Shown in pieces: positions 54,227 through 62,948 of a DNA stretch of 64,000 nucleotides. The notes beneath the pieces were generated by a model that saw only the letters and a list, made by a program, of their open reading frames with translations, was not told the origin of the DNA and did no database searches. Made by a program: the position numbers and the translations under genes. The number at the start of each line of letters is the position of its first letter. Position 1 is the first letter of the stretch. This DNA is from Bifidobacterium cuniculi (GTDB taxonomy: Bacteria > Actinomycetota > Actinomycetes > Actinomycetales > Bifidobacteriaceae): contig NZ_JGYV01000002.1 of NCBI RefSeq assembly GCF_000741575.1, forward strand, positions 1 through 64,000, written 5' to 3'.

Positions 54227-54808
54227 TTACGCGAGGATCTCCCTGACCTGCGCCTGCAGGGCGGGGATGACCTTGGCGTCGAACCACGGATGCTCGGCGA
54301 TCCAGATGTTGTTGCGGCCCGAGGGGTGGATGATGGGGAAGTACTGCGGCAGGTACTCCTCGTAATGCTCCACCACGTCGGTGATGGTGTCCTTGGACTT
54401 GAGGTCCAGGAAGTGGTGGATGGCGGAACTGCCGGCCAGGACGGTCAGCTGGATGTCGGGCATCGTGTCCAGGATCTGCGGGAACCACTTGTCCGCGAAG
54501 GCCTTGCGCGGGGCAAGGTCGCCGTGGGCGGACTTGCCGGGGAAGTAGAAGTCCATCGGCAGCAAGGCGAACATGCCCGAGTCATAGAAGGTCGCGCGGT
54601 CCACGCCGAGCCATGCGCGCAGTCGGTCGCCGGACTCGTCGCCCCACACGATGCCCGCCTCCTCGGCCTTGGCGCCCGGCGCCTGTCCGACGATGTTGAT
54701 GCGCGCGGTCGGCGGCGCCTGGAAGAGCGGCTTCTGCCCCTCCGCCTCGAATGCCGCATTGGCCGGATCCTCCTCGATCCGCTTGGTGATTTCCTCGATG
54801 GTGGCCAT
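54227..54808 (-). CDS. Uracil-DNA glycosylase-superfamily protein (paralogue 1)
   Basis: 193 residues. Motif A is INIVGQAPGAKAEEAG and motif B is IIHPSGRNNIW; the middle has FYDSGMFALLPMDFYFPG. These fit single-domain UDG-like proteins that look for damaged bases, though the exact family and base are unclear. ATG 54808 follows AAGGAG. It is a tandem paralogue of the next gene, 415 bp away. Confidence 0.78.
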   Translation of the reverse strand: MATIEEITKRIEEDPANAAFEAEGQKPLFQAPPTARINIVGQAPGAKAEEAGIVWGDESGDRLRAWLGVDRATFYDSGMFALLPMDFYFPGKSAHGDLAPRKAFADKWFPQILDTMPDIQLTVLAGSSAIHHFLDLKSKDTITDVVEHYEEYLPQYFPIIHPSGRNNIWIAEHPWFDAKVIPALQAQVREILA

Positions 54809-54921
54809 ATGCACTCCTTGCTGATGCTCGGTTGGCCTCGATTCTAGGCCGGCCAGTCGGGGAAAGGAGCCGGATGCGCCTCTCGGAGAACGTGGCGTTG
54901 CGCACATTTTCCGGGCGTGTG

Positions 54922-55007
54922 GAATTGTGCGCTCGCAGGGGGCGCAGAATTCGAGTTGTGCGCCCCCGGTGAGCGCACAACTCGCGACGGACGAGAATTG
55001 TGCGCTG
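54922..55007. repeat. Repeats of TTGTGCGC with an internal dyad
   Basis: TTGTGCGC occurs at about 54923, 54954 and 54996, with an inverted copy at 54971. The perfect 12-bp dyad CGAGTTGTGCGC (54950) / GCGCACAACTCG (54971) lies in the middle. It lies between the two UDG-like genes, upstream of paralogue 1. Confidence 0.6.
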
Positions 55008-55092
55008 CGCCCCCGTGTGGGAGGGCTCGGGAGAAGGCGGGGATGCGTAGGCAGTGACGCGGCAGGGGAATCACATGGAAGAGGGCTCGGGC

Positions 55093-55181
55093 GAGAAATG
55101 TCTCGTTTTTGTGACAAATCTAGGGCGGGGCCGCGCAGGCGGCCCCCGCCCTAGATTTGTCACAAAAACGAGACATTTCTC
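55093..55181. repeat. Nested palindrome (element 8)
   Basis: 89-bp near-perfect hairpin. Arms contain GTCTCG-T5-GTGAC and continue into GGGGCCGC/GCGGCCCC with loop GCAG; a single extra C is on the right. It is 42 bp after the second UDG-like gene and probably terminates it. Confidence 0.85.
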
Positions 55182-55223
55182 AAGGGGCTTGCTTGCTTCC
55201 GGGGGGAGGAGAAGACGCTTGGC

Positions 55224-55814
55224 CTACGCCAGGATCCTTTCCACGCGCTCTCTCAGGTCCGGCACGGCCTGCTGTTCGAACCATGGATTCCGCCTCAGCC
55301 ACAGCTTGTTCCTGGGGGAGGGGTGCACGGTGGGGAAGTACCCGGGCAGGAAATCCTCGTAATGCTCCACCGTCTCGGTCAGCGTCTGCCGCGGCGGCAC
55401 GCCCAGGTAGAAGCGCTGGGCGTAGGCACCGACGAGTACCGTCAGCTGCATGTCGGGCAGTTCGTCCAGGATCCGCCGGTGCCACTTGTCCGCGAAGCCC
55501 GGCCGCGGCGGCAGGTCCCCCGACCTGCCCTTGCCGGGGAAGTAGAAGTCCATCGGCAGCACCGCGAACAGTCCCGACTCGTAGAAGGTCCCGCGGTCCA
55601 CGCCGAGCCATGCGCGCAGCCGGTCGCCGCTGACGTCGTTCCAGTACAGGCGCGTCGCCTCGGCGCGCCTGCCCGGCGCCTGTCCGACGATGTTGATGCG
55701 CGCGGTCGGCGGTGCCGCGAACAACGGCGGCACGCCGCGCGCCGTGTACTGTGCGTTCTGCGGGTCGTCCATGATCTGCCGGCGGATGTGCTCGACGGAG
55801 TCGCTGTGTCCCAT
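55224..55814 (-). CDS. Uracil-DNA glycosylase-superfamily protein (paralogue 2)
   Basis: 196 residues, clearly related to paralogue 1: INIVGQAPGRRAEATR, GDRLRAWLGVDRGTFYESG and VHPSPRNKLW. The motif-B Ser-Gly-Arg of paralogue 1 is Ser-Pro-Arg here. ATG 55814 lies 8 nt after TATTGT with no clear ribosome-binding site, so a leaderless start is possible; ATG 55820 is an alternative. It is divergent from the Cys-cluster gene across DnaA-box cluster B. Confidence 0.76.
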   Translation of the reverse strand: MGHSDSVEHIRRQIMDDPQNAQYTARGVPPLFAAPPTARINIVGQAPGRRAEATRLYWNDVSGDRLRAWLGVDRGTFYESGLFAVLPMDFYFPGKGRSGDLPPRPGFADKWHRRILDELPDMQLTVLVGAYAQRFYLGVPPRQTLTETVEHYEDFLPGYFPTVHPSPRNKLWLRRNPWFEQQAVPDLRERVERILA

Positions 55815-55816
55815 GC

Positions 55817-55873
55817 CCATCCACAATAGACGCGCGCGATGTGGATAGCCGGTGTGTCATCCACATATCCACA
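55817..55873. other. DnaA-box cluster B
   Basis: DnaA-box-like 9-mers at 55817 (CCATCCACA, two mismatches), 55840 (TGTGGATAG), 55857 (TCATCCACA) and 55865 (ATATCCACA). The last three have one mismatch each. It covers the divergent promoter region of UDG paralogue 2 and the next gene. Confidence 0.5.
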
Positions 55874-55950
55874 TTTTCCGGCCTGTCCATTGGCGCAGAC
55901 GCCGCGATGCTGCTTGGCTGGGAGCGTATCGCCGTCACGAAAGGAGCACC

Positions 55951-57306
55951 ATGACCGACCTTCCCCTCGACCAGCTCACCCTGGACACTGCCGACTACCT
56001 GGAGGCGCTCGACGGACTCATCGACGCCTTCGAGCACGACCGCGCCACCGCCGCGGCAGCGCACCGGCTCTTCGGGCCCAGCAGCTGGTGCCGCGTCCTG
56101 GCCATGGCCCAGGAACGCGGCGACCGCCTGCTGCGCGAACACGGCCTGCGCTTCCTGCACCGCTGCCGGCGCACCGTCACCGAGCGCGGACTGGCCGCGT
56201 GGCTGCTCTTCCTGGTCAACGACGCCGACGCCGTGCTCAACGGCCAGCGCAATGTGGAGTGGGTGCCGTCGGCCATCTGCACGACGCGCGCCTCCCGCGC
56301 CGAACAGCGGCTGCGCAAGGATCCCCGGCACCGCTTCGGTGGCCGGCGCGAACGCGACGTCATCCTCGTGGAGCACTCCATGGAGTGCTACCGGGTGGCC
56401 GCCGTCGCCGTCGCGAACTGGGGGTCGCCGGCACGCGCGGCGACACGCACCGCCTACCGCCTGCTGACCATGCCCTTCCTGGGCCGCGACCTGCTCGAAT
56501 GCGCGGCCCGCACCTGCGCGGACTGCTCCTTCGAGGAACGCTGTGCGCACTGCCGCAGCCGACAGCCGGTCTTCGCGCAGCTGGTCACCACGCTGGAGGG
56601 GCTGCGGCTGCAGGCCGACGCCGAATACGTGCAGGCGGAGGCGCGCGGCGAAGTGACCGCCGAACTCGGCGACCTGCCTCGCACCACCACCGAACGCGCG
56701 CTCGACACGCGTTTCCTCTATGACCAGCGCATGCTGCTCGACGCCTACGAGGCGCTCTGGGAGGAGGAGACGCCGACGCGCAACGACATGCTCCTGTCCT
56801 ACGACTACCCCGACAACCTCAAGGAGTACGAGGACCTGCCGCTGTGGCGCAACCCCCTGTACCTCTACGAAGTCGGCGCCTCGGTGATGGGCGGCCCGAT
56901 GCGCCAGCAGCTGGTCAACGCCTTCGACGCGCGTGACCGTCGCGTCTTCGACATGACCGTCGCCAGTGTGCGCACCTTCGGCTGCCTGGCGCGCGACATG
57001 GGTGCGCTGGTGCTGCCTGCCGCCCTGATCAACGCCACCATGCGCGGCGGATCCAAGGCGCGCAAGGACGAGACGATGATGGTGCGCACCGCCTCCATGT
57101 TCCGCGACGCCGCCACGATCATGGCGCTGGAACGCACCCCCTTCGGCGAGGGCATCGGCTTCGCGGACACCCTCAACTGCTTTGCCGCGATGGACGCGGA
57201 CGGCTACCTGCGCCTGGTCGAGCCCGTCTGCGCCCGCCCCTTCGAGCTGCTCCAGCAGATGGGCTCTGGCAAGTACGGCGGCCTGAACTGGTCCCTGGCG
57301 AGTTGA
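55951..57306 (+). CDS. Unknown protein with a four-to-five-Cys cluster
   Basis: 451 residues, cytosolic. A Cys cluster CAARTCADCSFEERCAHC at about residues 188-205 could bind zinc or an iron-sulfur centre. The rest is mainly helical, with a hydrophobic segment near residues 350-365 (GALVLPAALINATM). AAAGGAG lies 5 nt before ATG 55951. I do not recognise a family. Neighbours (UDG-like genes, dnaB) hint at DNA metabolism but prove nothing. Confidence 0.6.
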   Translation: MTDLPLDQLTLDTADYLEALDGLIDAFEHDRATAAAAHRLFGPSSWCRVLAMAQERGDRLLREHGLRFLHRCRRTVTERGLAAWLLFLVNDADAVLNGQRNVEWVPSAICTTRASRAEQRLRKDPRHRFGGRRERDVILVEHSMECYRVAAVAVANWGSPARAATRTAYRLLTMPFLGRDLLECAARTCADCSFEERCAHCRSRQPVFAQLVTTLEGLRLQADAEYVQAEARGEVTAELGDLPRTTTERALDTRFLYDQRMLLDAYEALWEEETPTRNDMLLSYDYPDNLKEYEDLPLWRNPLYLYEVGASVMGGPMRQQLVNAFDARDRRVFDMTVASVRTFGCLARDMGALVLPAALINATMRGGSKARKDETMMVRTASMFRDAATIMALERTPFGEGIGFADTLNCFAAMDADGYLRLVEPVCARPFELLQQMGSGKYGGLNWSLAS

Positions 57307-57414
57307 GGGCGGGGGCTGGGTGGGCTGTCCTTCACCTGATGAAGCCGGATCGGTCTAGCTTCCGTATGGTAAAGCTGTATGGTTCAGCATCCACATGATA
57401 AAGCTAAGAAATCT

Positions 57415-57430
57415 TTCGTGATATTTCTTA
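57415..57430. repeat. Deleted remnant of a nested-palindrome unit (element 9)
   Basis: TAAGAAATCTTTCGTGATAT followed by TTCTTA matches element 7 except that about eight bases (the first half of the inner stem and part of its T run) are missing. The AAGAAAT/ATTTCTT ends can still pair. Confidence 0.45.
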
Positions 57431-57462
57431 AAGGCCTTGTTCGACTCCTCCCCGCCTATGCC

Positions 57463-58516
57463 CTAGCCCTTAAAGGCCCGAACAACCACCCCCATCTCCG
57501 CCATCGCCCCATCCCGCACCCACTCATCCTCGGCCTCCCGTACGCGGAACACGCCATCGCCGAACCCCGCATACTGCATCAGGACATCCTGGCTGACCAA
57601 CGTCTCGAACCGTCGCAAATCCTCATACCGGCGGCTGTACACACAGTCGCCATACGTCCCGAACAGGAACGGTGCGGTGGTGAACATCCTCATCGAGACG
57701 CGCTTGTCGAGTGCGGCCAGCGTCATCGGCACCGTCCCGCAGTAGCCGGACTCGACCACCACGATCCGGTCCTGCGGAATGCCGTCCAGCAAGCCGCGCA
57801 GCCGACCATGTTGGTCCAGCACACCGCGTATCCGCTCCCCGCAGAACCGGCTGAACCCGGCATAGTCGGCGTGCCCCTGCTCCAGCGCCTCGTAGATCGG
57901 CAGCCGGAGGGCGTCGTCGACGCCGTCGGCTCCGGCCAGGTCGGCCAGCGACCGCCGGCTGAGCAGCCACGGGTGGATGTCGCGTCGCCCGCACGCCAGG
58001 AGATACAGGTACGGCAGCATCGCGTCGCGCAGCAGGAAGACGTACGCGGTGCCCTCCTCGTAGCCGATCCACTCGCTGAACGCCAGCAGGTCGTCGAGGA
58101 AGTCGTTGCCCGCGGGCTGCATGCACTCCCGCGCCTGCTCCGCCAGCCGGCGCAGCTCGACCTGCCGGTCGCCGTACCGCACGGTCGGCAGTGCCGCGTG
58201 GCCGGCCGCGAACGGCGTCGCGCCTGCCCGGCGGATGAAGCCACGCAGCCGCGTCAGGCAGTCGAAGTCCCGTTCCATGCGCTCGCCGAGCTGTGGGGTC
58301 AGCCAGGTCGTCGAGCACCTTGAGCAGCTGCCGGGCGTGGTAGACGTCGGGCCGGCGCTCCAATGCGTCGAGCTCACGGCGGAAGTAACGTTCGTTGAAG
58401 CTGGCGAAACCATGAGGCCAGCCTACCGACGGTCGGCACAAAACGTCATGTCGTGTCAAAACAGTTCTTTTGAAGTCGCCATTTCGTGCTGACCACACCA
58501 GCCGGGCTTCAGTCAA
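57463..58516 (-). pseudogene. Frameshifted gene of unknown function
   Basis: The N-terminal part (FNERYFRRELDALERRPD and HARQLLKVLDDLAD) is in one frame. From about 58300 the coding potential moves to another frame (LGERMERDFDCLTRLRGFIR) and stays there to the stop with regions such as IVVVESGYCGTVPMTLAAL and FLFGTYGDCVYSRRYEDL. A one-base change near 58295-58310 would explain this. Total about 340 codons. The true start is uncertain (TTG 58516 or a later codon). No family recognised. Confidence 0.55.
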
Positions 58517-58599
58517 GCAGCTTGACAGTGCGAAACTCGAGGTGCCCTATCCATGTGATTTTCCTCCCTACCCTTCATCAAACATCAGGCGGAGTCGTC

Positions 58600-58705
58600 T
58601 ACACATTTTTCGGCGTGGAAAAATCGTGTAGGCCTCTGGCCCGCACAAATTCAAATTGTGCGGGCCAGAGGCCTACACAATTTCCAGGCCCCCGAAAAAT
58701 GTGTA
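58600..58705. repeat. Nested palindrome, T/A-rich class B (element 10)
   Basis: TACACATTTTTCGGCGTGG begins the left arm; the complementary right arm ends at 58705. The central 30 bp on each side are perfect around a single C; the outer third has several mismatches. It is homologous to 29448-29554 and lies just before the dnaB promoter. Confidence 0.78.
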
Positions 58706-58751
58706 ACTGGCCACCTTCACCAGGTGAGCCCGGACTCCTATAATCAACCCC

Positions 58752-60116
58752 ATGAGTGACGAATTCCCCACCAACAGCTCCCTCTTCGACCGCGTCCCGC
58801 CGCACGACGACGACGCGGAGATGGCCACCCTCGGCGGCATGCTGCTGAGCAAGGACGCCATCGGCGAGGTTTCGCAGACCATCGAGGTTGCGGACTTCTA
58901 CCAGCCCAAGCACCAGACCATCTACGAGGCGATCATCGACCTGTTCGCCGCCAGCCTGCCGGTGGACGCCGTCACCGTGGCGAACAAGCTCAACGACGAA
59001 GGCAACCTGGAGAAGGTCGGCGGCCCCGACTACCTGCACAGCCTCATCGCCAGCGTGCCCACCGCCGCCAACGCCATCTACTACGCCGAGATCGTGCATC
59101 AGCGCGCACTGCTGCGCCAGGTGATCGTCGCGGGCACGAAGATCACTCAGCTCGGCTACAGCGCCGAGGGCTCCCAGGCACAGGACGTCATCAACCTCGC
59201 CCAGGCTGAGGTCTACGAGATGAGCATGGGCAGGGTCCGCCAGGACTACACGCCCATCAAGGCGGCCGTCGAAGCCGCCCTCGACCAGCTCGACCGCATC
59301 CAGAAAGGCGAAATCGAAACCGGCATCATGACCGGCTTCCGCGACATCGACGCCGTCACCAAGGGCCTGCAGCCGGGCCAGATGGTCGTCGTCGCCGGGC
59401 GCCCCGCCATGGGCAAGTCCACGCTCGGCGTCGACTTCGCGCGCGCCGCCGCCCTCCACCAGGGCCTCACCTCCGTCATCTTCAGCCTGGAGATGAGCAA
59501 GATGGAACTCGCCCAGCGCATCATCTCTGCGGAGACCAACATCCCGCTCGCCGCCATGCGCAACCCCGAGGACATCGACCCCGGCCGTTGGAACACCCTC
59601 AACAACTTCTTCGGAAAGCTGGAGAACGCGCCCCTGTTCATCGACGACTCGCCCAACATGAGCCTCATGGAGATCCGCGCCAAGTGCCGCCGTCTCAAGC
59701 AGACCAACGACTTGAAGCTCGTCGTCATCGACTACCTGCAGCTCATGAGCTCCGGCAAGCAGGTCGAGTCCCGCCAGCAGGAGGTCTCCGAGTTCTCCCG
59801 CGCCCTCAAGCTCCTGGCGAAGGAGCTCGAGGTGCCGGTGGTCGCCCTGAGCCAGCTCAACCGAAGCTCGGAGATGCGCAACGACAAGAAGCCGCAGCTG
59901 TCCGACCTGCGCGAATCCGGCTCCATCGAGCAGGACGCCGACGTCGTCTTCCTTGTCCACCGACCCGATGCGTATGATAAGGAGGACCGCCCGGGCGAAG
60001 CCGACATCATCATGGCCAAGCACCGCAACGGCCCCACCGACACCTTCAACCTGGCGTTCCGCGGCCAGTACTCGAAGTTCCAGGACATGCCGCAGGACTA
60101 CCAGCAAGGAGTATGA
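58752..60116 (+). CDS. dnaB: Replicative DNA helicase
   Basis: 454 residues. The N-terminal DnaB domain (PPHDDDAEMATLGGMLLSKDAIGEV) and the RecA-like C-terminal ATPase with Walker A GRPAMGKST and Walker B LVVIDYLQLMSSG are complete. No intein. It unwinds DNA at the fork. A perfect TATAAT (58739-58744) ends 7 nt before ATG 58752, so this is a clear leaderless start. It is followed 7 bp later by murT. Confidence 0.95.
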   Translation: MSDEFPTNSSLFDRVPPHDDDAEMATLGGMLLSKDAIGEVSQTIEVADFYQPKHQTIYEAIIDLFAASLPVDAVTVANKLNDEGNLEKVGGPDYLHSLIASVPTAANAIYYAEIVHQRALLRQVIVAGTKITQLGYSAEGSQAQDVINLAQAEVYEMSMGRVRQDYTPIKAAVEAALDQLDRIQKGEIETGIMTGFRDIDAVTKGLQPGQMVVVAGRPAMGKSTLGVDFARAAALHQGLTSVIFSLEMSKMELAQRIISAETNIPLAAMRNPEDIDPGRWNTLNNFFGKLENAPLFIDDSPNMSLMEIRAKCRRLKQTNDLKLVVIDYLQLMSSGKQVESRQQEVSEFSRALKLLAKELEVPVVALSQLNRSSEMRNDKKPQLSDLRESGSIEQDADVVFLVHRPDAYDKEDRPGEADIIMAKHRNGPTDTFNLAFRGQYSKFQDMPQDYQQGV

Positions 60117-60123
60117 CAGCCAC

Positions 60124-61536
60124 ATGACAGCCATGAGCGAAACACCCCGCAAGCCGTGGTACGCCTTCGCCACGCCCGCGCTCGGCAAGGGCGTGCGCTG
60201 GGCGTCGCGCATCACCCGCCACGGCGGATCCGCCTTTCCCGGCAAGGTCATCGAAACCACCGACCCCGGCTTCCTCGCCCGCACCCTCGGCCGGCTGCCG
60301 CTGGGCACCGTCCTCGTCTCCGGCACCAACGGCAAGACCACCACCACCCGCATGGTCGCCAGCATGCTCGAAACGCTCGGCCTGCGCGTCTTCACCAACC
60401 CCACCGGATCGAACTTCACGCGCGGCGTCGTCTCCGCGCTCCTCGACCAGGTCGACCTGGCCGGCCGCCTCGACGCCGACATCGCCGTCCTCGAACTCGA
60501 CGAAGCCTACGCCGTGCACTTCGTCGAACAGGTCCGCCCACGCCATGCGCTGCTGCTCAACGTCATGCGCGACCAGCTCGACCGCTTCGGCGAGATCGAC
60601 AACACCGCGCGACTGCTGGGCAAGGTCGCCGCGCACACCGACGGCACCGTCGTGCTCAACCGCGAGGACCCGCGCATCGCCGCCCTCGCGCAGGAGGCGC
60701 CGGCCGGCACCGCCGTCTCCTGGTTCGGCCTGTCCGCGCCGCTGCGCCGCTTCTTCCCGACCGACGACGAGATGACCGCCGCCGCCCTTGACCTGGCCGC
60801 CGGCGCCGTCGCCGTGCCCGAAGACGGCCGCCCCGACGCCGACGTGCTGCTCACCGAGGTCGGCGACCACCACGCCCGCCTGCTCGTCGACGGCGAGGAA
60901 CACGCCACCGACGTCAAGCTCGAAGGCGTCTACAACCTGTACAACGCGGCGGCCGCGCTCGCCGTGGTACGCGCCGTCCAGCAGGACGTGCGCGCCACGC
61001 TGGAGACGCGCCGTCCGCGTGGCGCCTTCGCCGACCGCGTCACGCGCTTCGCCGGCGCGGGCACCGACGAGCTGATCGGCGCGCTCGCCCAGGTGACGCC
61101 CGCCTTCGGCCGCGGCGAGGTCATCGACCTCGACGGCACGCCCGTCGAGCTGCTGCTGGTGAAGAACCCGATGGGCTTCCGCCTCTCGCTGGGCTCCTTC
61201 CCGCCGGATGGCTGCGACACGATGATCTGCATCAACGACGAATACGCCGACGGCCGCGACATGAGCTGGCTGTGGGACGTCGACTTCACGAGCCTGCGCG
61301 AGACCGGCGTGCAGGCCGTCTCCGGCGTGCGCGCCTGGGACATGGCGCTGCGCCTGTCCTACGACGACGTGCCCGTCGGCGACGTCTCCACCGACCTGGC
61401 CGCCGCGGTGCGCGCCTTCGTCACCGCCGATCCGGGCCGCACCAAGCACATCTACTGCACGTACACGGCGATGCTCGCCGTGCGCGCACAGCTCGCCACC
61501 ATGACCGACGTCGCCGACGCCGGCGTGGGCAAGTAG
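60124..61536 (+). CDS. murT: Lipid II isoglutaminyl synthase, MurT subunit
   Basis: 470 residues. The Mur-ligase ATP loop is VSGTNGKTTTTRMVAS, with GSNFTRG and LNVMRDQLDRFGEID typical of MurT. The C-terminal DUF1727 domain ends in TKHIYCTYTAMLAVRAQL. With GatD it amidates D-Glu of lipid II at the membrane. The usual four-Cys zinc ribbon of Gram-positive MurT is not seen; the middle (residues about 180-230) has no Cys cluster. ATG 60124 has AAGGAG 12 nt upstream; ATG 60133 is possible. Confidence 0.9.
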   Translation: MTAMSETPRKPWYAFATPALGKGVRWASRITRHGGSAFPGKVIETTDPGFLARTLGRLPLGTVLVSGTNGKTTTTRMVASMLETLGLRVFTNPTGSNFTRGVVSALLDQVDLAGRLDADIAVLELDEAYAVHFVEQVRPRHALLLNVMRDQLDRFGEIDNTARLLGKVAAHTDGTVVLNREDPRIAALAQEAPAGTAVSWFGLSAPLRRFFPTDDEMTAAALDLAAGAVAVPEDGRPDADVLLTEVGDHHARLLVDGEEHATDVKLEGVYNLYNAAAALAVVRAVQQDVRATLETRRPRGAFADRVTRFAGAGTDELIGALAQVTPAFGRGEVIDLDGTPVELLLVKNPMGFRLSLGSFPPDGCDTMICINDEYADGRDMSWLWDVDFTSLRETGVQAVSGVRAWDMALRLSYDDVPVGDVSTDLAAAVRAFVTADPGRTKHIYCTYTAMLAVRAQLATMTDVADAGVGK

Positions 61537-61547
61537 GGGGATTTACC

Positions 61548-62297
61548 GTGGGCAAACCAATCGACGTCATTTCGCTCTACCCGAAGGACATGAACATCTA
61601 CGGCGACACGGGCAACGTGCTCACCGTGCAGCGCCGGCTCGCGCTCTACGGCTACGAGCCGCGCGTGCATGCCGTCAACCAGAACGACCCGTGGCCGGAG
61701 CATGCCGACATCATCCTCGGCGGCGGCGGCCAGGACACGGGGCAGAAGAAGATCATCGAGGACCTGTTCCGCCGCGCCGACCTGCTGCACCGGCTGGCCG
61801 ACGCCGGCGTGCCGATGCTCATGATCTGCGGCCTCTACCAGCTCTTCGGCGAGTACTTCGATACGATCGACGGCACGAAACTCGAGGGCATTTCCGTGTT
61901 CAAGGCGTACACGGTGGGCCGTGACGTGCGCATGATCGGCAACCTGGTGGAGTCCAGCGACGAGTTCGGCGACATCATCGGCTACGAGAACCACTCCGGG
62001 CAGACCTTCCTGCGCGAGGGCGCCCGTCCGCTGGGCCGCGTGGCCGCCGACGGCTGCGGCAACAACGGCCAAGACCACACCGAGGGCGCCCGCGCGCACA
62101 ACGTGATCGGCACCTACATGCACGGTTCGCTGCTGCCGAAGAACCCGGCGATTGCCGACTTCCTCATCCGCGCGGGCGTGGAGCGCCGCTACGGCGGCTT
62201 CGAGGACCTGGGCGACGAAGCGGCGCGGCGCGAACGCGCGCACATCGACGGCCTCGCCGCGCGGGCGCGCGAGGTTGCCGGCGCGCGGCCGCGCTGA
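61548..62297 (+). CDS. gatD: Lipid II isoglutaminyl synthase, GatD glutaminase subunit
   Basis: 249 residues of a class I glutamine amidotransferase of the CobB/CobQ-like group. The nucleophile Cys is in MLMICGLYQLFG and the catalytic His in NVIGTYMHGSLLPKNP. It releases ammonia from glutamine for MurT. GTG 61548 lies 11 bp after the murT stop with GGGGGA upstream. Confidence 0.9.
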   Translation: MGKPIDVISLYPKDMNIYGDTGNVLTVQRRLALYGYEPRVHAVNQNDPWPEHADIILGGGGQDTGQKKIIEDLFRRADLLHRLADAGVPMLMICGLYQLFGEYFDTIDGTKLEGISVFKAYTVGRDVRMIGNLVESSDEFGDIIGYENHSGQTFLREGARPLGRVAADGCGNNGQDHTEGARAHNVIGTYMHGSLLPKNPAIADFLIRAGVERRYGGFEDLGDEAARRERAHIDGLAARAREVAGARPR

Positions 62298-62488
62298 GCA
62301 GCGGCCATCTACGACAGGTCCCCGGCACCGACACGCGCGGCGTGCCGAAGCACCGGCCAGCTGCGGCGCGGGGCCGTGTGGATCGGCCTTGGTGAGGGCG
62401 AAATGCCGTGCTTCCACGGGAACGGGCGTGTAGAGTAGGAACCAGTGCCCGCATTGCGGACGCATGAACGTACTGCCAGGAGGTAGCA

Positions 62489-62812
62489 ATGACCGACAAC
62501 GAGAACACCAACACCACCAACAACAGCGCGATGCCGGACTTCGGCGAAGGACTGCGCAAGGTCTTCCTGGCCGGCGTGGGCGCCCTGGCGACCACCGCCG
62601 AGAAGGGCCAGGAACTGGTCAACAAGCTCGTCGAGCGCGGCGAACTGACCGTCGACCAAGGCAAGAAGCTCAACTCCGAGCTCGCCCACAAGGCCGGCAC
62701 TGCCAAGGACAGCATCAAGGAGCAGGCGCAGGCCGCCACGCAGACCGTGCGCGACGCCGCCGCCGGCCTGAAGGCCCAGGCCACGGCCGATGCGGCCGAC
62801 GACGCCGAGTAA
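62489..62812 (+). CDS. Phasin-like small helical protein
   Basis: 107 residues. After a disordered Asn/Thr-rich start, FGEGLRKVFLAGVGALATTAEKG and ELVNKLVERGELTVDQGKKL resemble phasin-family/PHA granule-associated proteins. The rest is an Ala/Gln/Lys helix (KDSIKEQAQAATQTVRD). Such proteins coat lipid or polymer granules, but no polyhydroxyalkanoate genes are seen here. AGGAGG precedes the ATG. It is followed by a nested palindrome and a UbiB-type kinase. Confidence 0.75.
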   Translation: MTDNENTNTTNNSAMPDFGEGLRKVFLAGVGALATTAEKGQELVNKLVERGELTVDQGKKLNSELAHKAGTAKDSIKEQAQAATQTVRDAAAGLKAQATADAADDAE

Positions 62813-62839
62813 ACAGGGAGGGGCTGTGCAGCCCCGGTA

Positions 62840-62932
62840 GAGAAATTGTTCATTTTTTCGAACAAAGTCTAGGAAGCGGACCGCGTGAGCGGCCCGCCCC
62901 CTAGATTTTCTTCGAAAAAATGAACAATTTCT
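62840..62932. repeat. Nested palindrome (element 11)
   Basis: Left arm 62840-62872 and right arm 62900-62932 match with two mismatches. Each carries TTGTTCA-T5-CGAACAA or its complement, with a GC-rich centre. It lies between the phasin-like gene and the kinase gene. Confidence 0.83.
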
Positions 62933-62948
62933 TTGGTGAGAGGGTTCC

